This document shows positions 41,002 through 49,531 of a stretch of 64,000 bases of DNA, one piece after another. The notes under the pieces were generated by a model, which made no database searches, was not told where the DNA came from, and was given only the letters and a program-made list of their open reading frames with translations. The translations under genes and the position numbers were made by a program. This stretch comes from Kaistia terrae (GTDB lineage Bacteria > Pseudomonadota > Alphaproteobacteria > Rhizobiales > Kaistiaceae). The stretch spans positions 124,001-188,000 of the forward strand of contig NZ_JAPKNH010000003.1 of NCBI RefSeq assembly GCF_026344005.1. Direction: 5' to 3'. The stretch's first letter is position 1. Each line of letters begins with the position of its first letter.

Positions 41002-41094
41002 CTATGTCGTCGCGAGGATGAAGGCGCCCGTGGCGAAAAGCAGCACCACCACGAGACCCCATCGCACCAACGGGTGCTTCCATACAGTCCACAT
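41002..41094 (-). CDS. Candidate 30-aa single-span membrane protein
   Basis: The short frame from ATG 41094 encodes about 30 residues. A Trp/Lys-rich start (MWTVWKHPLVRW) is followed by one hydrophobic helix (GLVVVLLFATGAFILATT). GGGGGAC stands about 6 bases upstream. A stem-loop with GCCTGA/TCAGGC arms lies just beyond the stop (40962-40988). Otherwise the 40752-41469 gap has no gene I can support. Tiny single-span proteins are common in bacteria, but this call lacks homology support. Confidence 0.4.
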   Translation of the reverse strand: MWTVWKHPLVRWGLVVVLLFATGAFILATT

Positions 41095-41259
41095 TCTGAC
41101 GTCCCCCATTTCAGCCCGAACCGGCACACTCCGATTCACCGCATTCCTCTTAACATGCATCCGTGCAGGGACGGCGCATCCGAACCGCAATCCCCCGCGA
41201 TGGTTCCTTAGCTGCCATTCCTTTGTCCCGGCGGCAGTCAGCGCGAGCGTAACAACGGC

Positions 41260-41340
41260 CTACAGCACCAACAAAACGCTCATATCGATATGGTATAATA
41301 ATACCGTATACGTAAGATATTGATTTTGCTATTTTAATTT
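41260..41340. promoter_or_regulatory. AT-rich palindromic block upstream of rplM
   Basis: An abrupt AT-rich island lies about 130-210 bases before rplM. It includes the palindromes GGTATAATAATACC (41292-41305) and CGTATACG, then TATTTTAATTT. It likely contains the promoter of the rplM-rpsI ribosomal operon; the dyads could bind a regulator. Confidence 0.45.
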
Positions 41341-41469
41341 GCGCGCGACCTCGCGCTCCGTGCTTGACGGAATCTTTGGCTCAGGCTACACACCGGCACG
41401 ATCGATGGGACCGTGTGTCCCGTTGCCGCTAATCCTGCCCGAACGGGGCACGAGAAAACGAGTTCAACA

Positions 41470-41934
41470 ATGAGCACAATTTCCACCAAGCCGGCGGACG
41501 TCGTGAAGAAGTGGGTCCTGATCGACGCTGAAGGGCTGGTCGTTGGCCGCCTTGCAAGCATCGTCGCGAACCGCCTTCGCGGCAAGCACAAGGCCAGCTT
41601 CACGCCGCACGTCGATGATGGCGACAACATCATCATCATCAACGCTGAAAAGTGCGTCTTCACCGGCGCCAAGTATACCGACAAGCGGTACTACTGGCAC
41701 ACCGGCTATGTCGGCGGCATCAAGGAGCGCAGCCCGCGCCAGATCATCGAGGGTAAGTTCCCCGAGCGTGTTCTGGAGAAGGCTATCGAGCGCATGATCC
41801 CCGAGGGTCCGCTTGGCCGTCGCCAGCTGAAGAACCTGCGCGTCTATGGCGGTTCCGAGCATCCGCACGAAGCACAGCAGCCCGAGACGCTCGACGTCGG
41901 CGCCCTGAATGCCAAGAACAAGAGGATTGCCTGA
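41470..41934 (+). CDS. rplM: 50S ribosomal protein L13
   Basis: The 154-aa L13 is an early-assembly protein of the large subunit. It has [39 protein letters not shown] and [20 protein letters not shown], with the C-terminal [17 protein letters not shown]. The start at ATG 41470 fits other alphaproteobacterial L13 proteins; the 19 upstream codons in frame are unsupported. It precedes rpsI by two bases, the universal L13-S9 operon. Confidence 0.98.
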   Translation: MSTISTKPADVVKKWVLIDAEGLVVGRLASIVANRLRGKHKASFTPHVDDGDNIIIINAEKCVFTGAKYTDKRYYWHTGYVGGIKERSPRQIIEGKFPERVLEKAIERMIPEGPLGRRQLKNLRVYGGSEHPHEAQQPETLDVGALNAKNKRIA

Positions 41935-41936
41935 AC

Positions 41937-42407
41937 ATGGCTGATCTCCAGTCCCTCCAGGACCTCGCTGTAATCTCGACCGAGAACGCGGCACCTGTCC
42001 ATGTGCAGAAGCTTGACGCCCAGGGCCGCGCCTACGCGACCGGCAAGCGCAAGAACGCCATCGCTCGCGTCTGGATCAAGCCGGGCACCGGCAAGATCGT
42101 CGTGAACGGCAAGGAATACCGCGGCTACTTCGCTCGCCCGGTTCTGCAGATGCTCGTCCAGCAGCCGATCGGCGTTGCTTCGCGTACCGACCAGTATGAC
42201 ATCAACGCCACGGTTGCTGGCGGTGGTCTCTCCGGTCAGGCCGGCGCGCTGCGTCACGGCATCTCGAAGGCTCTCACCTATTACGAGCCCGAGCTGCGCG
42301 CTGTCCTCAAGAAGGGTGGCTTCCTGACCCGCGACAGCCGCGTCGTCGAGCGCAAGAAGTACGGCCACGCCAAGGCCCGCCGCAGCTTCCAGTTCTCGAA
42401 GCGCTAA
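41937..42407 (+). CDS. rpsI: 30S ribosomal protein S9
   Basis: The 156-aa S9 contacts the P-site tRNA via its C-terminal tail. [24 protein letters not shown]-like [10 protein letters not shown] and [20 protein letters not shown]-type blocks are present, and the tail ends FQFSKR, with the SKR terminus conserved. The N-terminal extension of about 30 residues ([19 protein letters not shown]) is usual in Rhizobiales S9. It ends the two-gene operon. Confidence 0.98.
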   Translation: MADLQSLQDLAVISTENAAPVHVQKLDAQGRAYATGKRKNAIARVWIKPGTGKIVVNGKEYRGYFARPVLQMLVQQPIGVASRTDQYDINATVAGGGLSGQAGALRHGISKALTYYEPELRAVLKKGGFLTRDSRVVERKKYGHAKARRSFQFSKR

Positions 42408-42430
42408 TCGGCGTCTATACGACGTTTTCG

Positions 42431-42462
42431 AAGGGGCGCTTCGGGCAACCGCAGCGCCCTTT
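42431..42462 (+). terminator. Terminator of rplM-rpsI
   Basis: GGGCGCT / AGCGCCC with flanking A-T pairs forms a stem of about 10 bp, followed by CTTTTTCTATG. It is 23 bases past the rpsI stop. Confidence 0.88.
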
Positions 42463-42562
42463 TTCTATGTCTGCCTGTTTCATAGCGGTGTCATCACCGC
42501 GCGAGATCCTTGCGGGTGGCGCCAGCGCCCCCATCTTCTGATGCCTGAACGGAGGCGAGCCC

Positions 42563-43513
42563 ATGGTATCCACGGTCTTCATCGACGGCGAAGCCGGCAC
42601 GACGGGTCTGCAGATCCGCCAGCGGCTGGAAGGCCGCAGCGACATCCAGTTGCTGTCGATCGCGCCGGAGCGTCGCAAGGAGACTGCGGCCAGGGCCGAA
42701 CTGCTGAACAGCGCCGACGCCGTCATCCTCTGCCTGCCGGATGCAGCCGCCAAGGAAGCCGTCAGCCTGATCGACAATCCGAAGGTCAAGGTGATCGATG
42801 CCTCGACCGCCTACCGGACTGCGGCCGACTGGACCTATGGCTTCGCCGAACTGGACAAGGCACAGCGGGCGAAGATCGCCGCCTCGACGCGGATTTCCAA
42901 TCCCGGCTGCTATGCGACCGGCGCGATCGCGCTGCTGCGTCCATTGGTGTCGGCGGGACTTCTGCCCGCCTCCTGGCCGGTCACGATCAACGCCGTCTCC
43001 GGTTATTCCGGTGGCGGCAAGTCGATGATCGCCGAGTTCGAGGATCCGGCCTCCGCCCACTACACGCACGAGAACTTCCGCATCTATGCGCTGCCGCTGC
43101 AGCACAAGCATGTGCCGGAGATCCAGAAGCACGGTCAGCTTGGCCAGCGCCCGATCTTCGCACCGTCGGTCGGCCGCTATGCGCAGGGCATGATTGTCGA
43201 GATCCCGCTGCATCTGGACCTGATCCCGGGCAAGCCGTCGCTTGCTGCGTTGAACGAAGCCCTCACCGCTCACTATGCCGGCGAGCGCTTTGTCACCGTC
43301 GCGGGGCTGGAAGAGTCGGGCGCGATGACCGGCCTCGACCCCGAAGGGCTGAACAGCACCAACCGGATGAAGCTCTTCACCTTCGGCACGGAAGGCGCCG
43401 GCCAGGCCCGCCTCGTCGCCCTGCTCGATAATCTCGGCAAGGGAGCGTCGGGTGCGGCCGTGCAGAACCTGAACCTGGTTCTCGGCCTCGACGAGGCGAG
43501 CGGCCTCAACTAG
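42563..43513 (+). CDS. argC: N-acetyl-gamma-glutamyl-phosphate reductase, type 2
   Basis: The 316-aa ArgC reduces N-acetylglutamyl-phosphate to the semialdehyde with NADPH in arginine synthesis. The short type-2 form is shown by length and the compact N-terminus FIDGEAGTTGLQIRQRL. The catalytic cysteine is in NPGCYATG (Cys116), and NAVSGYSGGGKS follows. Clustering behind rplM-rpsI is a frequent Rhizobiales order. A terminator separates it from rpsI, so it has its own promoter in 42463-42562. Confidence 0.96.
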   Translation: MVSTVFIDGEAGTTGLQIRQRLEGRSDIQLLSIAPERRKETAARAELLNSADAVILCLPDAAAKEAVSLIDNPKVKVIDASTAYRTAADWTYGFAELDKAQRAKIAASTRISNPGCYATGAIALLRPLVSAGLLPASWPVTINAVSGYSGGGKSMIAEFEDPASAHYTHENFRIYALPLQHKHVPEIQKHGQLGQRPIFAPSVGRYAQGMIVEIPLHLDLIPGKPSLAALNEALTAHYAGERFVTVAGLEESGAMTGLDPEGLNSTNRMKLFTFGTEGAGQARLVALLDNLGKGASGAAVQNLNLVLGLDEASGLN

Positions 43514-43538
43514 ACCGCCATCCTATTCCACGCATCAT

Positions 43539-43581
43539 AACGGCCGTGTCGTCGGGCTCCAGCCAGGAAGACACGGCCGTT
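43539..43581 (+). terminator. Hairpin after argC
   Basis: AACGGCCGTGTC / GACACGGCCGTT is a perfect 12-bp stem with a 19-base loop, 25 bases after the argC stop. No T-run follows, so it may be only a transcript-stabilising structure. Confidence 0.5.
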
Positions 43582-43711
43582 TGCGTGTGCGGGCCAACAT
43601 CGCGTGCAAATCTTCGCGTCTGACGTGTCCCGACCGTTTCCTTGACGCAACGGCAGCGCTACCTTCCGTCGATCCGGATCTTCCGGCCAGAACGAACGAG
43701 GGAGCCTGAAA

Positions 43712-44287
43712 ATGCCTGCCACGGTCCTTCTTCATCCCCTGATCGACCACGGCATCCGCAAGGGCGCGGATGATTTCGTCGGCGGAACGCTGGTCTGCCA
43801 CTGCCTCGACAAACCTGTGAAAGTCGAGATCAAGGGACAGGTCACGCACAACCACGCCTGCGGCTGCACCCAATGCTGGAAGCCGGAAGGCGCGATCGTC
43901 GCGATCGTCGCTGTCGCGCCGACCGATCATGTGAGCGTGGTCGCGAACGGCGACAAGCTCGCGGTTCTTAATCCCGCCGCCACCATCCTGCGCCATGCCT
44001 GCAAGGTTTGCGGCGTGCATATGCACGGACCGGTCGAGAAGGATCACGGCTTTAGGGGACTGACCTTCCTGCATACCGAATTATCACGCGAGGAAGGCTG
44101 GCAGGCGCCGCAATTCGCGGCCTTCGTATCCTCAGTCATCGAAGGCGGCGTCAAGCCGGACCGAATGGGCGCTGTCCGCGCCCGCATCCGCGAACTCGGC
44201 ATCGAGCCCTATGACTGTCTGTCGCCGACACTGATGGACATGCAGTCCACATTCGCAGCCAAGAAGTCAGGCGTACTGGTCGAATGA
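43712..44287 (+). CDS. gfa: Glutathione-dependent formaldehyde-activating enzyme Gfa
   Basis: The 191-aa zinc protein speeds the reaction of formaldehyde with glutathione to S-hydroxymethylglutathione, the first step of GSH-linked C1 detoxification. All expected cysteines are present: Cys29 and Cys31 (LVCHC), Cys50, 52 and 55 (ACGCTQCW), and Cys97 and Cys100 (CKVCG). The characteristic HMHGPVE segment follows the last zinc ligand. Downstream steps (adhC/frmA and frmB) are not in the window, but formate oxidation by the fds cluster is. The length matches Paracoccus Gfa. The start has GGGAGCCTGAAA upstream. Confidence 0.95.
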   Translation: MPATVLLHPLIDHGIRKGADDFVGGTLVCHCLDKPVKVEIKGQVTHNHACGCTQCWKPEGAIVAIVAVAPTDHVSVVANGDKLAVLNPAATILRHACKVCGVHMHGPVEKDHGFRGLTFLHTELSREEGWQAPQFAAFVSSVIEGGVKPDRMGAVRARIRELGIEPYDCLSPTLMDMQSTFAAKKSGVLVE

Positions 44288-44299
44288 TCGAAGGGGCAG

Positions 44300-44334
44300 G
44301 CTGGGCATTTCATTCTATCGATGAAATGCCCAGC
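44300..44334. terminator. Terminator between gfa and the baiN-like gene
   Basis: GCTGGGCATTTCAT / ATGAAATGCCCAGC is a perfect 14-bp stem around a 7-base loop, 12 bases after gfa, with a short ATCTTTGC tail. It is placed to serve both convergent transcripts. Confidence 0.8.
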
Positions 44335-44348
44335 ATCTTTGCATTGTC

Positions 44349-44394
44349 GCGTTTTCTCACGCGAACCGGTACCCACTTCGCTTGAAAACGCTCT
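44349..44394. repeat. Dispersed Rhizobiales-type palindrome touching the baiN-like stop codon
   Basis: GCGTTTTCTCACGCGAACCGG and, in inverse, GTACCCACTTCGCTTGAAAACGC make up a well-known 40-45-bp repeat of Rhizobiales genomes, with GCGTTTTC / GAAAACGC arms. Its right arm runs into the TAG stop codon of the 44393-45589 gene. Confidence 0.75.
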
Positions 44395-45589
44395 AAACCG
44401 CCTGCCCGGCCACCCAGCCGGACGACCACGCCCACTGAAAGTTGTAGCCGCCGAGCCAGCCGGTGACATCGACGACCTCGCCGATGAAATAGAGGCCGGG
44501 GACCTCCTTGGCTTCCATCGTCTTCGGATCGAGTTCGTTGGTATCCAGTCCGCCAAGCGTCACCTCGGCCGTGCGATAGCCTTCCGAGCCTGCCGGCTTG
44601 ACGCGCCATGCATTGATCGCCGCCTCGACCTGGCGCAGCGCCTTGTCGGATAGGTCGGCCAGATTGCCCGTGGTCTTCTGCTCGTCGGCAATCATCTGCG
44701 CCAGTCGCTTCGGCAGCAACGTGGCGAGTACAGTGTGCAGTGCCTGCTTGCCCCGCTCGGCCTTGGCGGCCTTCAGCGTCGCGAACACGTCGATTTCCGG
44801 CAGCATGGAGAGCGTGATCTCATCACCCTCGCGCCAGAAGGACGAGATTTGCAGGATCGCGGGGCCGGAAAGGCCGCGATGGGTGAATAGCATTGCTTCG
44901 GCGAAGCGCGTCTTGCCATGCTGGGCGACGGCGTCGACCGCGATGCCGGACAGCGGCTCCAGCCGCTCCAGCGTCGAAGGATCGAAAGTCAGGGGCACGA
45001 GGCCAGGCCGCGTCTCGACGACCTTCAGGCCGAACTGGCTGGCGACCTCATAGCCGAAGCCGGTCGCGCCCATCTTGGGGATCGACTTTCCACCTGTGGC
45101 GATTACGAGCGACTTGCAGACGACATCGCCTGTCGAAAGCGCAACCCGGTAGCCCCCATCAACCCGATGTTCGATCCGCTTGATCGTGGTGCCGAGCCGC
45201 AACTCGACGCCGTTGCGCATCATTTCGGAGACGAGCAACTCGATGATCTGCTTGGCCGAGCCATCGCAGAAAAGCTGTCCCAGCGTCTTCTCGTGATAGG
45301 CGACGCCATAGCGCTCGACGAGGGCGATGAAATCGCGCTGCGTGTAGCGTGACAGCGCCGAAATGCAAAATCGCGGATTCTGCGACAGGAAATTCTTGGC
45401 CGACGTATTGGCGTTGGTGAAGTTGCAGCGACCGCCGCCGGAGATACGGATCTTGTCGCCAGCCGAGGGCGAATGGTCGACGATGGCGACCGAGCGCCCG
45501 CGCTTGCCGGCCTCGATGGCGCACATCATGCCGGCAGCACCGGCGCCGAGCACAACGACGTCGTAGAATTTGGAACCAGGAAGGGTCAC
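44393..45589 (-). CDS. FAD-dependent oxidoreductase, BaiN / HI0933 family
   Basis: The 398-aa flavoprotein belongs to the HI0933-like family. The N-terminal dinucleotide motif VVLGAGAAGMMCAIEAGKRG is followed by KIRISGGGRCNFTNAN. The C-terminal TAEVTLGGLDTNELDPKTME, GLYFIGEVVDVTGWLGGYN and WAWSSGWVAGQAV are the family fingerprint. Members are annotated as aminoacetone oxidase-like or bile-acid reductases, but most have no known substrate. It overlaps rsuA by ATGA and is last of three tightly joined genes. A dispersed palindrome starts in its stop codon. Confidence 0.92.
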   Translation of the reverse strand: MTLPGSKFYDVVVLGAGAAGMMCAIEAGKRGRSVAIVDHSPSAGDKIRISGGGRCNFTNANTSAKNFLSQNPRFCISALSRYTQRDFIALVERYGVAYHEKTLGQLFCDGSAKQIIELLVSEMMRNGVELRLGTTIKRIEHRVDGGYRVALSTGDVVCKSLVIATGGKSIPKMGATGFGYEVASQFGLKVVETRPGLVPLTFDPSTLERLEPLSGIAVDAVAQHGKTRFAEAMLFTHRGLSGPAILQISSFWREGDEITLSMLPEIDVFATLKAAKAERGKQALHTVLATLLPKRLAQMIADEQKTTGNLADLSDKALRQVEAAINAWRVKPAGSEGYRTAEVTLGGLDTNELDPKTMEAKEVPGLYFIGEVVDVTGWLGGYNFQWAWSSGWVAGQAV

Positions 45590-46332
45590 GTCGACGCTCC
45601 GAACACCGCTTCGATATCGGCAGCCGTCATGAGGCGGTACGCACCGGGCTCCAGACCTGCCGGCAGGTCGAGCAGGCCGATCCGGTCGCGATGCAGCGCC
45701 GTGACGTGATTGCCGACGGCGGCAAACATACGGCGGACCTGATGATAGCGACCTTCATGCAGCGTCAGCGTCGCTTGCTTCGGGCTTGAGGATTCCATTT
45801 CGGCCGGAAGCAACGGCTTGTCATCGCCTTCGAGAAACAGTCCGCCAGCGGCGAAGGTCTCGATCTCGTCGCCGTTCAGCGGCCGGTCCAACGTCACCTG
45901 ATAGCGTTTGGGAACATGGTGGCGCGGCGAGATGATGCGGTGGAGCAGCGCACCGTCATCGGTCATCAGCAGCAGCCCCGACGTTTCCTTGTCGAGCCGG
46001 CCAACCGTCGAGATGACGGGATCACGGCGACGCCAGCGTTCGGGCAGCAACGAATAAACGAGAGGCCCGATCTCCTTGTGCGAACAGGTGACACCGAGCG
46101 GCTTGTGAAGCATCAGCGCCATGCCCGGAGCCGGGTCGAGCGGCTCGCCTGACACCGTCATGCGGGTGGCGAGGTCGGGCTTCACATAGACGTGCTGGGC
46201 CGCATTCGTCTCCGCCTCGCCATCGAGAATGACGCGACCACTCTGGATCAGGCCCTGAACCTCACGGCGTGTTCCATAGCCAAGATTGGCGAGCAGCCGG
46301 TCGAGCCGGGCGGACGGGAACGTCTTGTTCAT
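45586..46332 (-). CDS. 16S rRNA pseudouridine synthase RsuA/RluB family
   Basis: The 248-aa protein has an N-terminal S4 RNA-binding domain (RLDRLLANLGYGTRREVQG). The catalytic Asp is in VGRLDKETSGLLLMTDDG, and KRYQVTL and GRYHQVRRMFAAVGN follow. It isomerises uridine in rRNA; RsuA targets U516 of 16S rRNA, while the similar RluB targets 23S. Length (about 245 aa) and domain layout favour RsuA. It overlaps both neighbours by four bases, which indicates coupled expression. Confidence 0.93.
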   Translation of the reverse strand: MNKTFPSARLDRLLANLGYGTRREVQGLIQSGRVILDGEAETNAAQHVYVKPDLATRMTVSGEPLDPAPGMALMLHKPLGVTCSHKEIGPLVYSLLPERWRRRDPVISTVGRLDKETSGLLLMTDDGALLHRIISPRHHVPKRYQVTLDRPLNGDEIETFAAGGLFLEGDDKPLLPAEMESSSPKQATLTLHEGRYHQVRRMFAAVGNHVTALHRDRIGLLDLPAGLEPGAYRLMTAADIEAVFGAST

Positions 46333-47246
46333 TTACGCGCCTCATAGACCTTGAAGCCGTCAGCCTCGACGATCAACACCGCGCGAGCGAACAGCGCCTT
46401 CAGGTGATCTTCATAGGGCAAATGCCGGTTGGCGGTCAGCCAAAGCTTACCACCCTTGCGCAGGCTCTCGGCCGCGCGACGGACAAAGGCCTGGCCGAGC
46501 GAGCGATCTTCCGCGCCGCCATCATGGAAGGGCGGGTTCATGACGACGAAATCGAGCCCTTCCGGAATTGTTCCGGCCTTGCGAACATCGGCCCACAGGA
46601 TGGTGGCGCGTGTGTCCGTGATGTTCTTCGCCGCCGCTTCGACGGCCCGACGATCGATATCGACCATCGCGAGCGCTTCGACGGTCGGCATGGCGAGCAC
46701 GGCACGCGCCAGATAGCCGACGCCGCAGCCGAGATCGGCACCGCGCCCCGAGAGTTGCGGCAGATGCTTCAGAAGCAGAGCGCTACCCGGATCGACCCGG
46801 TTCCACGAGAACACGCCCGGCTGCGACCAGAGCCCGGTGTCCTCGACCAGACGGGGGGCGCCATCGGCGATCGCATCTTGAAGTGCGGACAGATCGTTCG
46901 GGCGTGTCGAAACGCAGATGCGGTGATGGCGCAGCGCCGTCTCGCCAAACTCACAGCCGAAGGCCTTCAGTTCCTTGGCGAGCCGCGAACCGCCCCGGTC
47001 CTTCGGCGCCATCACGGTCAGTTGGCCGCCGGGCTGGAGAGCGCGCAGCGCCTGCGCGACGTCGTGCCGGCGCTCGATGGTGCCCGGCGGCGCCAGCATC
47101 ACCATGGCGGCGAGCGAGGCTTCCGCGCAGCGTTCCAGCGCCGGGCTCCCCGGCATCAGCGGCGAAAACTGTGTCGCGTCACGCGGCACATCGGCGAGCT
47201 CCGCCGGAGGGTTGCCATAGACGCCGGTTCTTGCTTCTTGGGTCAC
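46329..47246 (-). CDS. Class I SAM methyltransferase, RsmC/RlmG-like
   Basis: This 305-aa methyltransferase has an N-terminal pseudo-domain and a C-terminal catalytic domain with SAM motif GADLGCGVGYLARAVLA and the NPPFH active-site motif (FVVMNPPFHDGG) for guanine-N2 methylation of rRNA. Relatives include RsmC (16S G1207) and RlmG (23S G1835); the target is not certain. The start chosen is GTG at 47246, with GAGAG upstream. It is the first gene of the rsmC-rsuA-baiN unit. Two rRNA-modifying enzymes in one operon suggest a translation-linked regulon. Confidence 0.9.
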   Translation of the reverse strand: MTQEARTGVYGNPPAELADVPRDATQFSPLMPGSPALERCAEASLAAMVMLAPPGTIERRHDVAQALRALQPGGQLTVMAPKDRGGSRLAKELKAFGCEFGETALRHHRICVSTRPNDLSALQDAIADGAPRLVEDTGLWSQPGVFSWNRVDPGSALLLKHLPQLSGRGADLGCGVGYLARAVLAMPTVEALAMVDIDRRAVEAAAKNITDTRATILWADVRKAGTIPEGLDFVVMNPPFHDGGAEDRSLGQAFVRRAAESLRKGGKLWLTANRHLPYEDHLKALFARAVLIVEADGFKVYEARK

Positions 47247-47349
47247 ATCGATCTCTCACGCACATTTTGTGCTGTTCCTACCCTGCCCTACGCCATGGCG
47301 AAAGGCTGGCGGGACGTTCTAATCTCCCCGCCAGGAGAATCATGCCCCG

Positions 47350-49458
47350 ATGCGCCCCGAAATCCTGAATCCGCTGTTCCGCCCCGTAACGAGTCTTGCC
47401 GGCGTCGGCCCCAAGATCGGCGAAGCCATGGGTCGGCTGCTTGTCGGCGGTGATGCGCCGGAGCCGCCTCGCGTGGCCGATCTCCTCCTGCATATTCCCG
47501 TCGGCCTGATTGATCGCCGTAACCAGCCGGGCATTGCTCTCTCGCCGGAAGGCGCGATCGTGACGCTCGAAGTGCGTATCGATCGCCATATGCCGGCGCC
47601 GCGCGGCAACAAGCGCGTGCCCTATCGCGTCATGGCACATGACGACACAGGCGAGATCGCGCTGGTGTTCTTCCGGGCCGAGCAGAACTTCCTTGAACGC
47701 ACCATGCCGGTCGGCGAGACCCGTTTCGTCAGCGGCAAGGTCGAGTGGTTCAATGGTCGGCCGCAAATGGTCCATCCCGACCACATCGTCGACCGCGAGG
47801 CGTTCGAGCAATTGCCGATGGTCGAGCCGGTCTATCCGATGACGGCTGGTTTGGCGCGCAAGACGCTGGGCCGGGCCATGCGCGGCGCACTCGATAGCCT
47901 GCCGGATTTGCCCGAGTGGCAAGATCCGACCCTGATGTCGCGCGAGCGCTGGACCGGCTTCAAGCCGACGCTGGAGACCGTGCATGCGCCTGCAACACCG
48001 GCAGAGCTTGCGCCGGAAGGGCCAGCGATCAGCCGCCTCGCCTATGACGAATTCCTCGCCAACCAGCTAGCCTTGATGCTGACGCGCGCCAATCTGCGCC
48101 GCGCCACCGGCCGGGCGCGGATCGGCGACGGGCGGATGCGCCGCGCCATCATCGCCGCCCTGCCCTTCACGCTCACCGGCAGCCAACAGGCCGCCATCGC
48201 CGATATCGAGAGGGATCTCGCGTCGGATGAGCGCATGCTGCGCCTGCTGCAGGGCGATGTCGGCTCCGGCAAGACAATGGTCGGGTTGATGGCAGCAGCG
48301 ACGGTCATCGAGGCAGGCAGCCAGGCAGTATTGATGGCGCCTACCGAATTGCTGGCCCGGCAGCACGCCAAGACATTGCAGCCGCTCGCCGATGCCGCCG
48401 GCATCCGGATGGCGATCCTGACTGGCCGCGAAAAGGGCCGCGAACGGGTCGACATCCTTGCTGGGCTGGATGATGGCAGCATCGATCTCGTGGTCGGCAC
48501 CCATGCCGTGTTCCAGGCCGGCGTCGAGTTTCGCGACCTGGCGCTGGCCATCGTCGACGAGCAGCATCGCTTCGGCGTGCATCAACGCCTTGCACTGTCG
48601 GCCAAGGGCGCCGCCACCGACATCCTTGTCATGACAGCGACGCCGATCCCGCGCACGCTCGTCCTCACCGCGTTTGGCGACATGGACGTCTCCAAGCTGC
48701 CGGACAAGCCGGCCGGCCGCCAGCCGATCGAAACCCGCACCGTACCGCTCGAACGGCTAGACCAGGTGGTGGAGCGTATCCGCGCCGCCATCGCCGAAGG
48801 CGCCAAGGCTTATTGGGTCTGCCCGCTGGTCGAAGAATCGGAAGAAGTCGACGCGGCTGCCGCGGAGGATCGCTTCGTCGACCTGCAGCGAGCGCTTGGC
48901 CCGGTCGTCGGCCTCGTCCACGGCCGGATGAAGGCGGCTGAGAAAGACGAGGCAATGCAGCGCTTCCAGCGCGGCGAGACGCGTATCCTGGTCGCTACGA
49001 CGGTGATCGAAGTCGGCGTCGACGTGCCCGATGCGACGATTATGGTGATCGAGCACGCCGAGCGCTTCGGCCTCGCCCAGTTGCACCAGCTTCGCGGCCG
49101 TGTCGGGCGTGGCTCCAAGGCTTCAACCTGCCTGCTGCTCTACAAGGGACCGCTCGGCGAGGTCGCGCATGATCGCCTCGCCATCATGCGCGATACAGAG
49201 GACGGGTTCCGGATCGCCGAGGAAGATCTGCGGTTGCGCGGCGAGGGCGAATTGCTCGGCACGCGCCAATCCGGTGCGCCGGGTTTCAAGATCGCCCGTT
49301 TCGAGCATCACGCCCATCTACTGGAAATCGCCCGTGACGACGCGCGCCTGATCGTGGAGAAGGATCCGGCGCTGAACTCGCCTCGCGGCAAGGCGCTACA
49401 GCTGTTGCTCTATCTGTTCGGCCGGGATGAGGCGATCAAGCTGCTGCGGGCTGGTTGA
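47350..49458 (+). CDS. recG: ATP-dependent DNA helicase RecG
   Basis: The 702-aa SF2 helicase regresses stalled replication forks and branch-migrates Holliday junctions. It has an N-terminal wedge/OB domain (FRPVTSLAGVGPKIGE, HDDTGEIALVFF), Walker A GDVGSGKTM (Lys308), DEQHRFG (Asp403), ATPIPRTL, and motif VI QLRGRVGRGSKAS, with the C-terminal GEGELLGTRQSG. The length is typical. It is divergent from the rsmC-like gene (103 bp). In related genomes it is next to sdhE-mfd; here it is separated from them by about 30 kb. Confidence 0.97.
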   Translation: MRPEILNPLFRPVTSLAGVGPKIGEAMGRLLVGGDAPEPPRVADLLLHIPVGLIDRRNQPGIALSPEGAIVTLEVRIDRHMPAPRGNKRVPYRVMAHDDTGEIALVFFRAEQNFLERTMPVGETRFVSGKVEWFNGRPQMVHPDHIVDREAFEQLPMVEPVYPMTAGLARKTLGRAMRGALDSLPDLPEWQDPTLMSRERWTGFKPTLETVHAPATPAELAPEGPAISRLAYDEFLANQLALMLTRANLRRATGRARIGDGRMRRAIIAALPFTLTGSQQAAIADIERDLASDERMLRLLQGDVGSGKTMVGLMAAATVIEAGSQAVLMAPTELLARQHAKTLQPLADAAGIRMAILTGREKGRERVDILAGLDDGSIDLVVGTHAVFQAGVEFRDLALAIVDEQHRFGVHQRLALSAKGAATDILVMTATPIPRTLVLTAFGDMDVSKLPDKPAGRQPIETRTVPLERLDQVVERIRAAIAEGAKAYWVCPLVEESEEVDAAAAEDRFVDLQRALGPVVGLVHGRMKAAEKDEAMQRFQRGETRILVATTVIEVGVDVPDATIMVIEHAERFGLAQLHQLRGRVGRGSKASTCLLLYKGPLGEVAHDRLAIMRDTEDGFRIAEEDLRLRGEGELLGTRQSGAPGFKIARFEHHAHLLEIARDDARLIVEKDPALNSPRGKALQLLLYLFGRDEAIKLLRAG

Positions 49459-49531
49459 GACAAGACCCGCCGCGCTTTTGACGACAAGGACGCCTATTCA
49501 ACGGCCAGAATCGCCAAGGCACTCGACCGAC

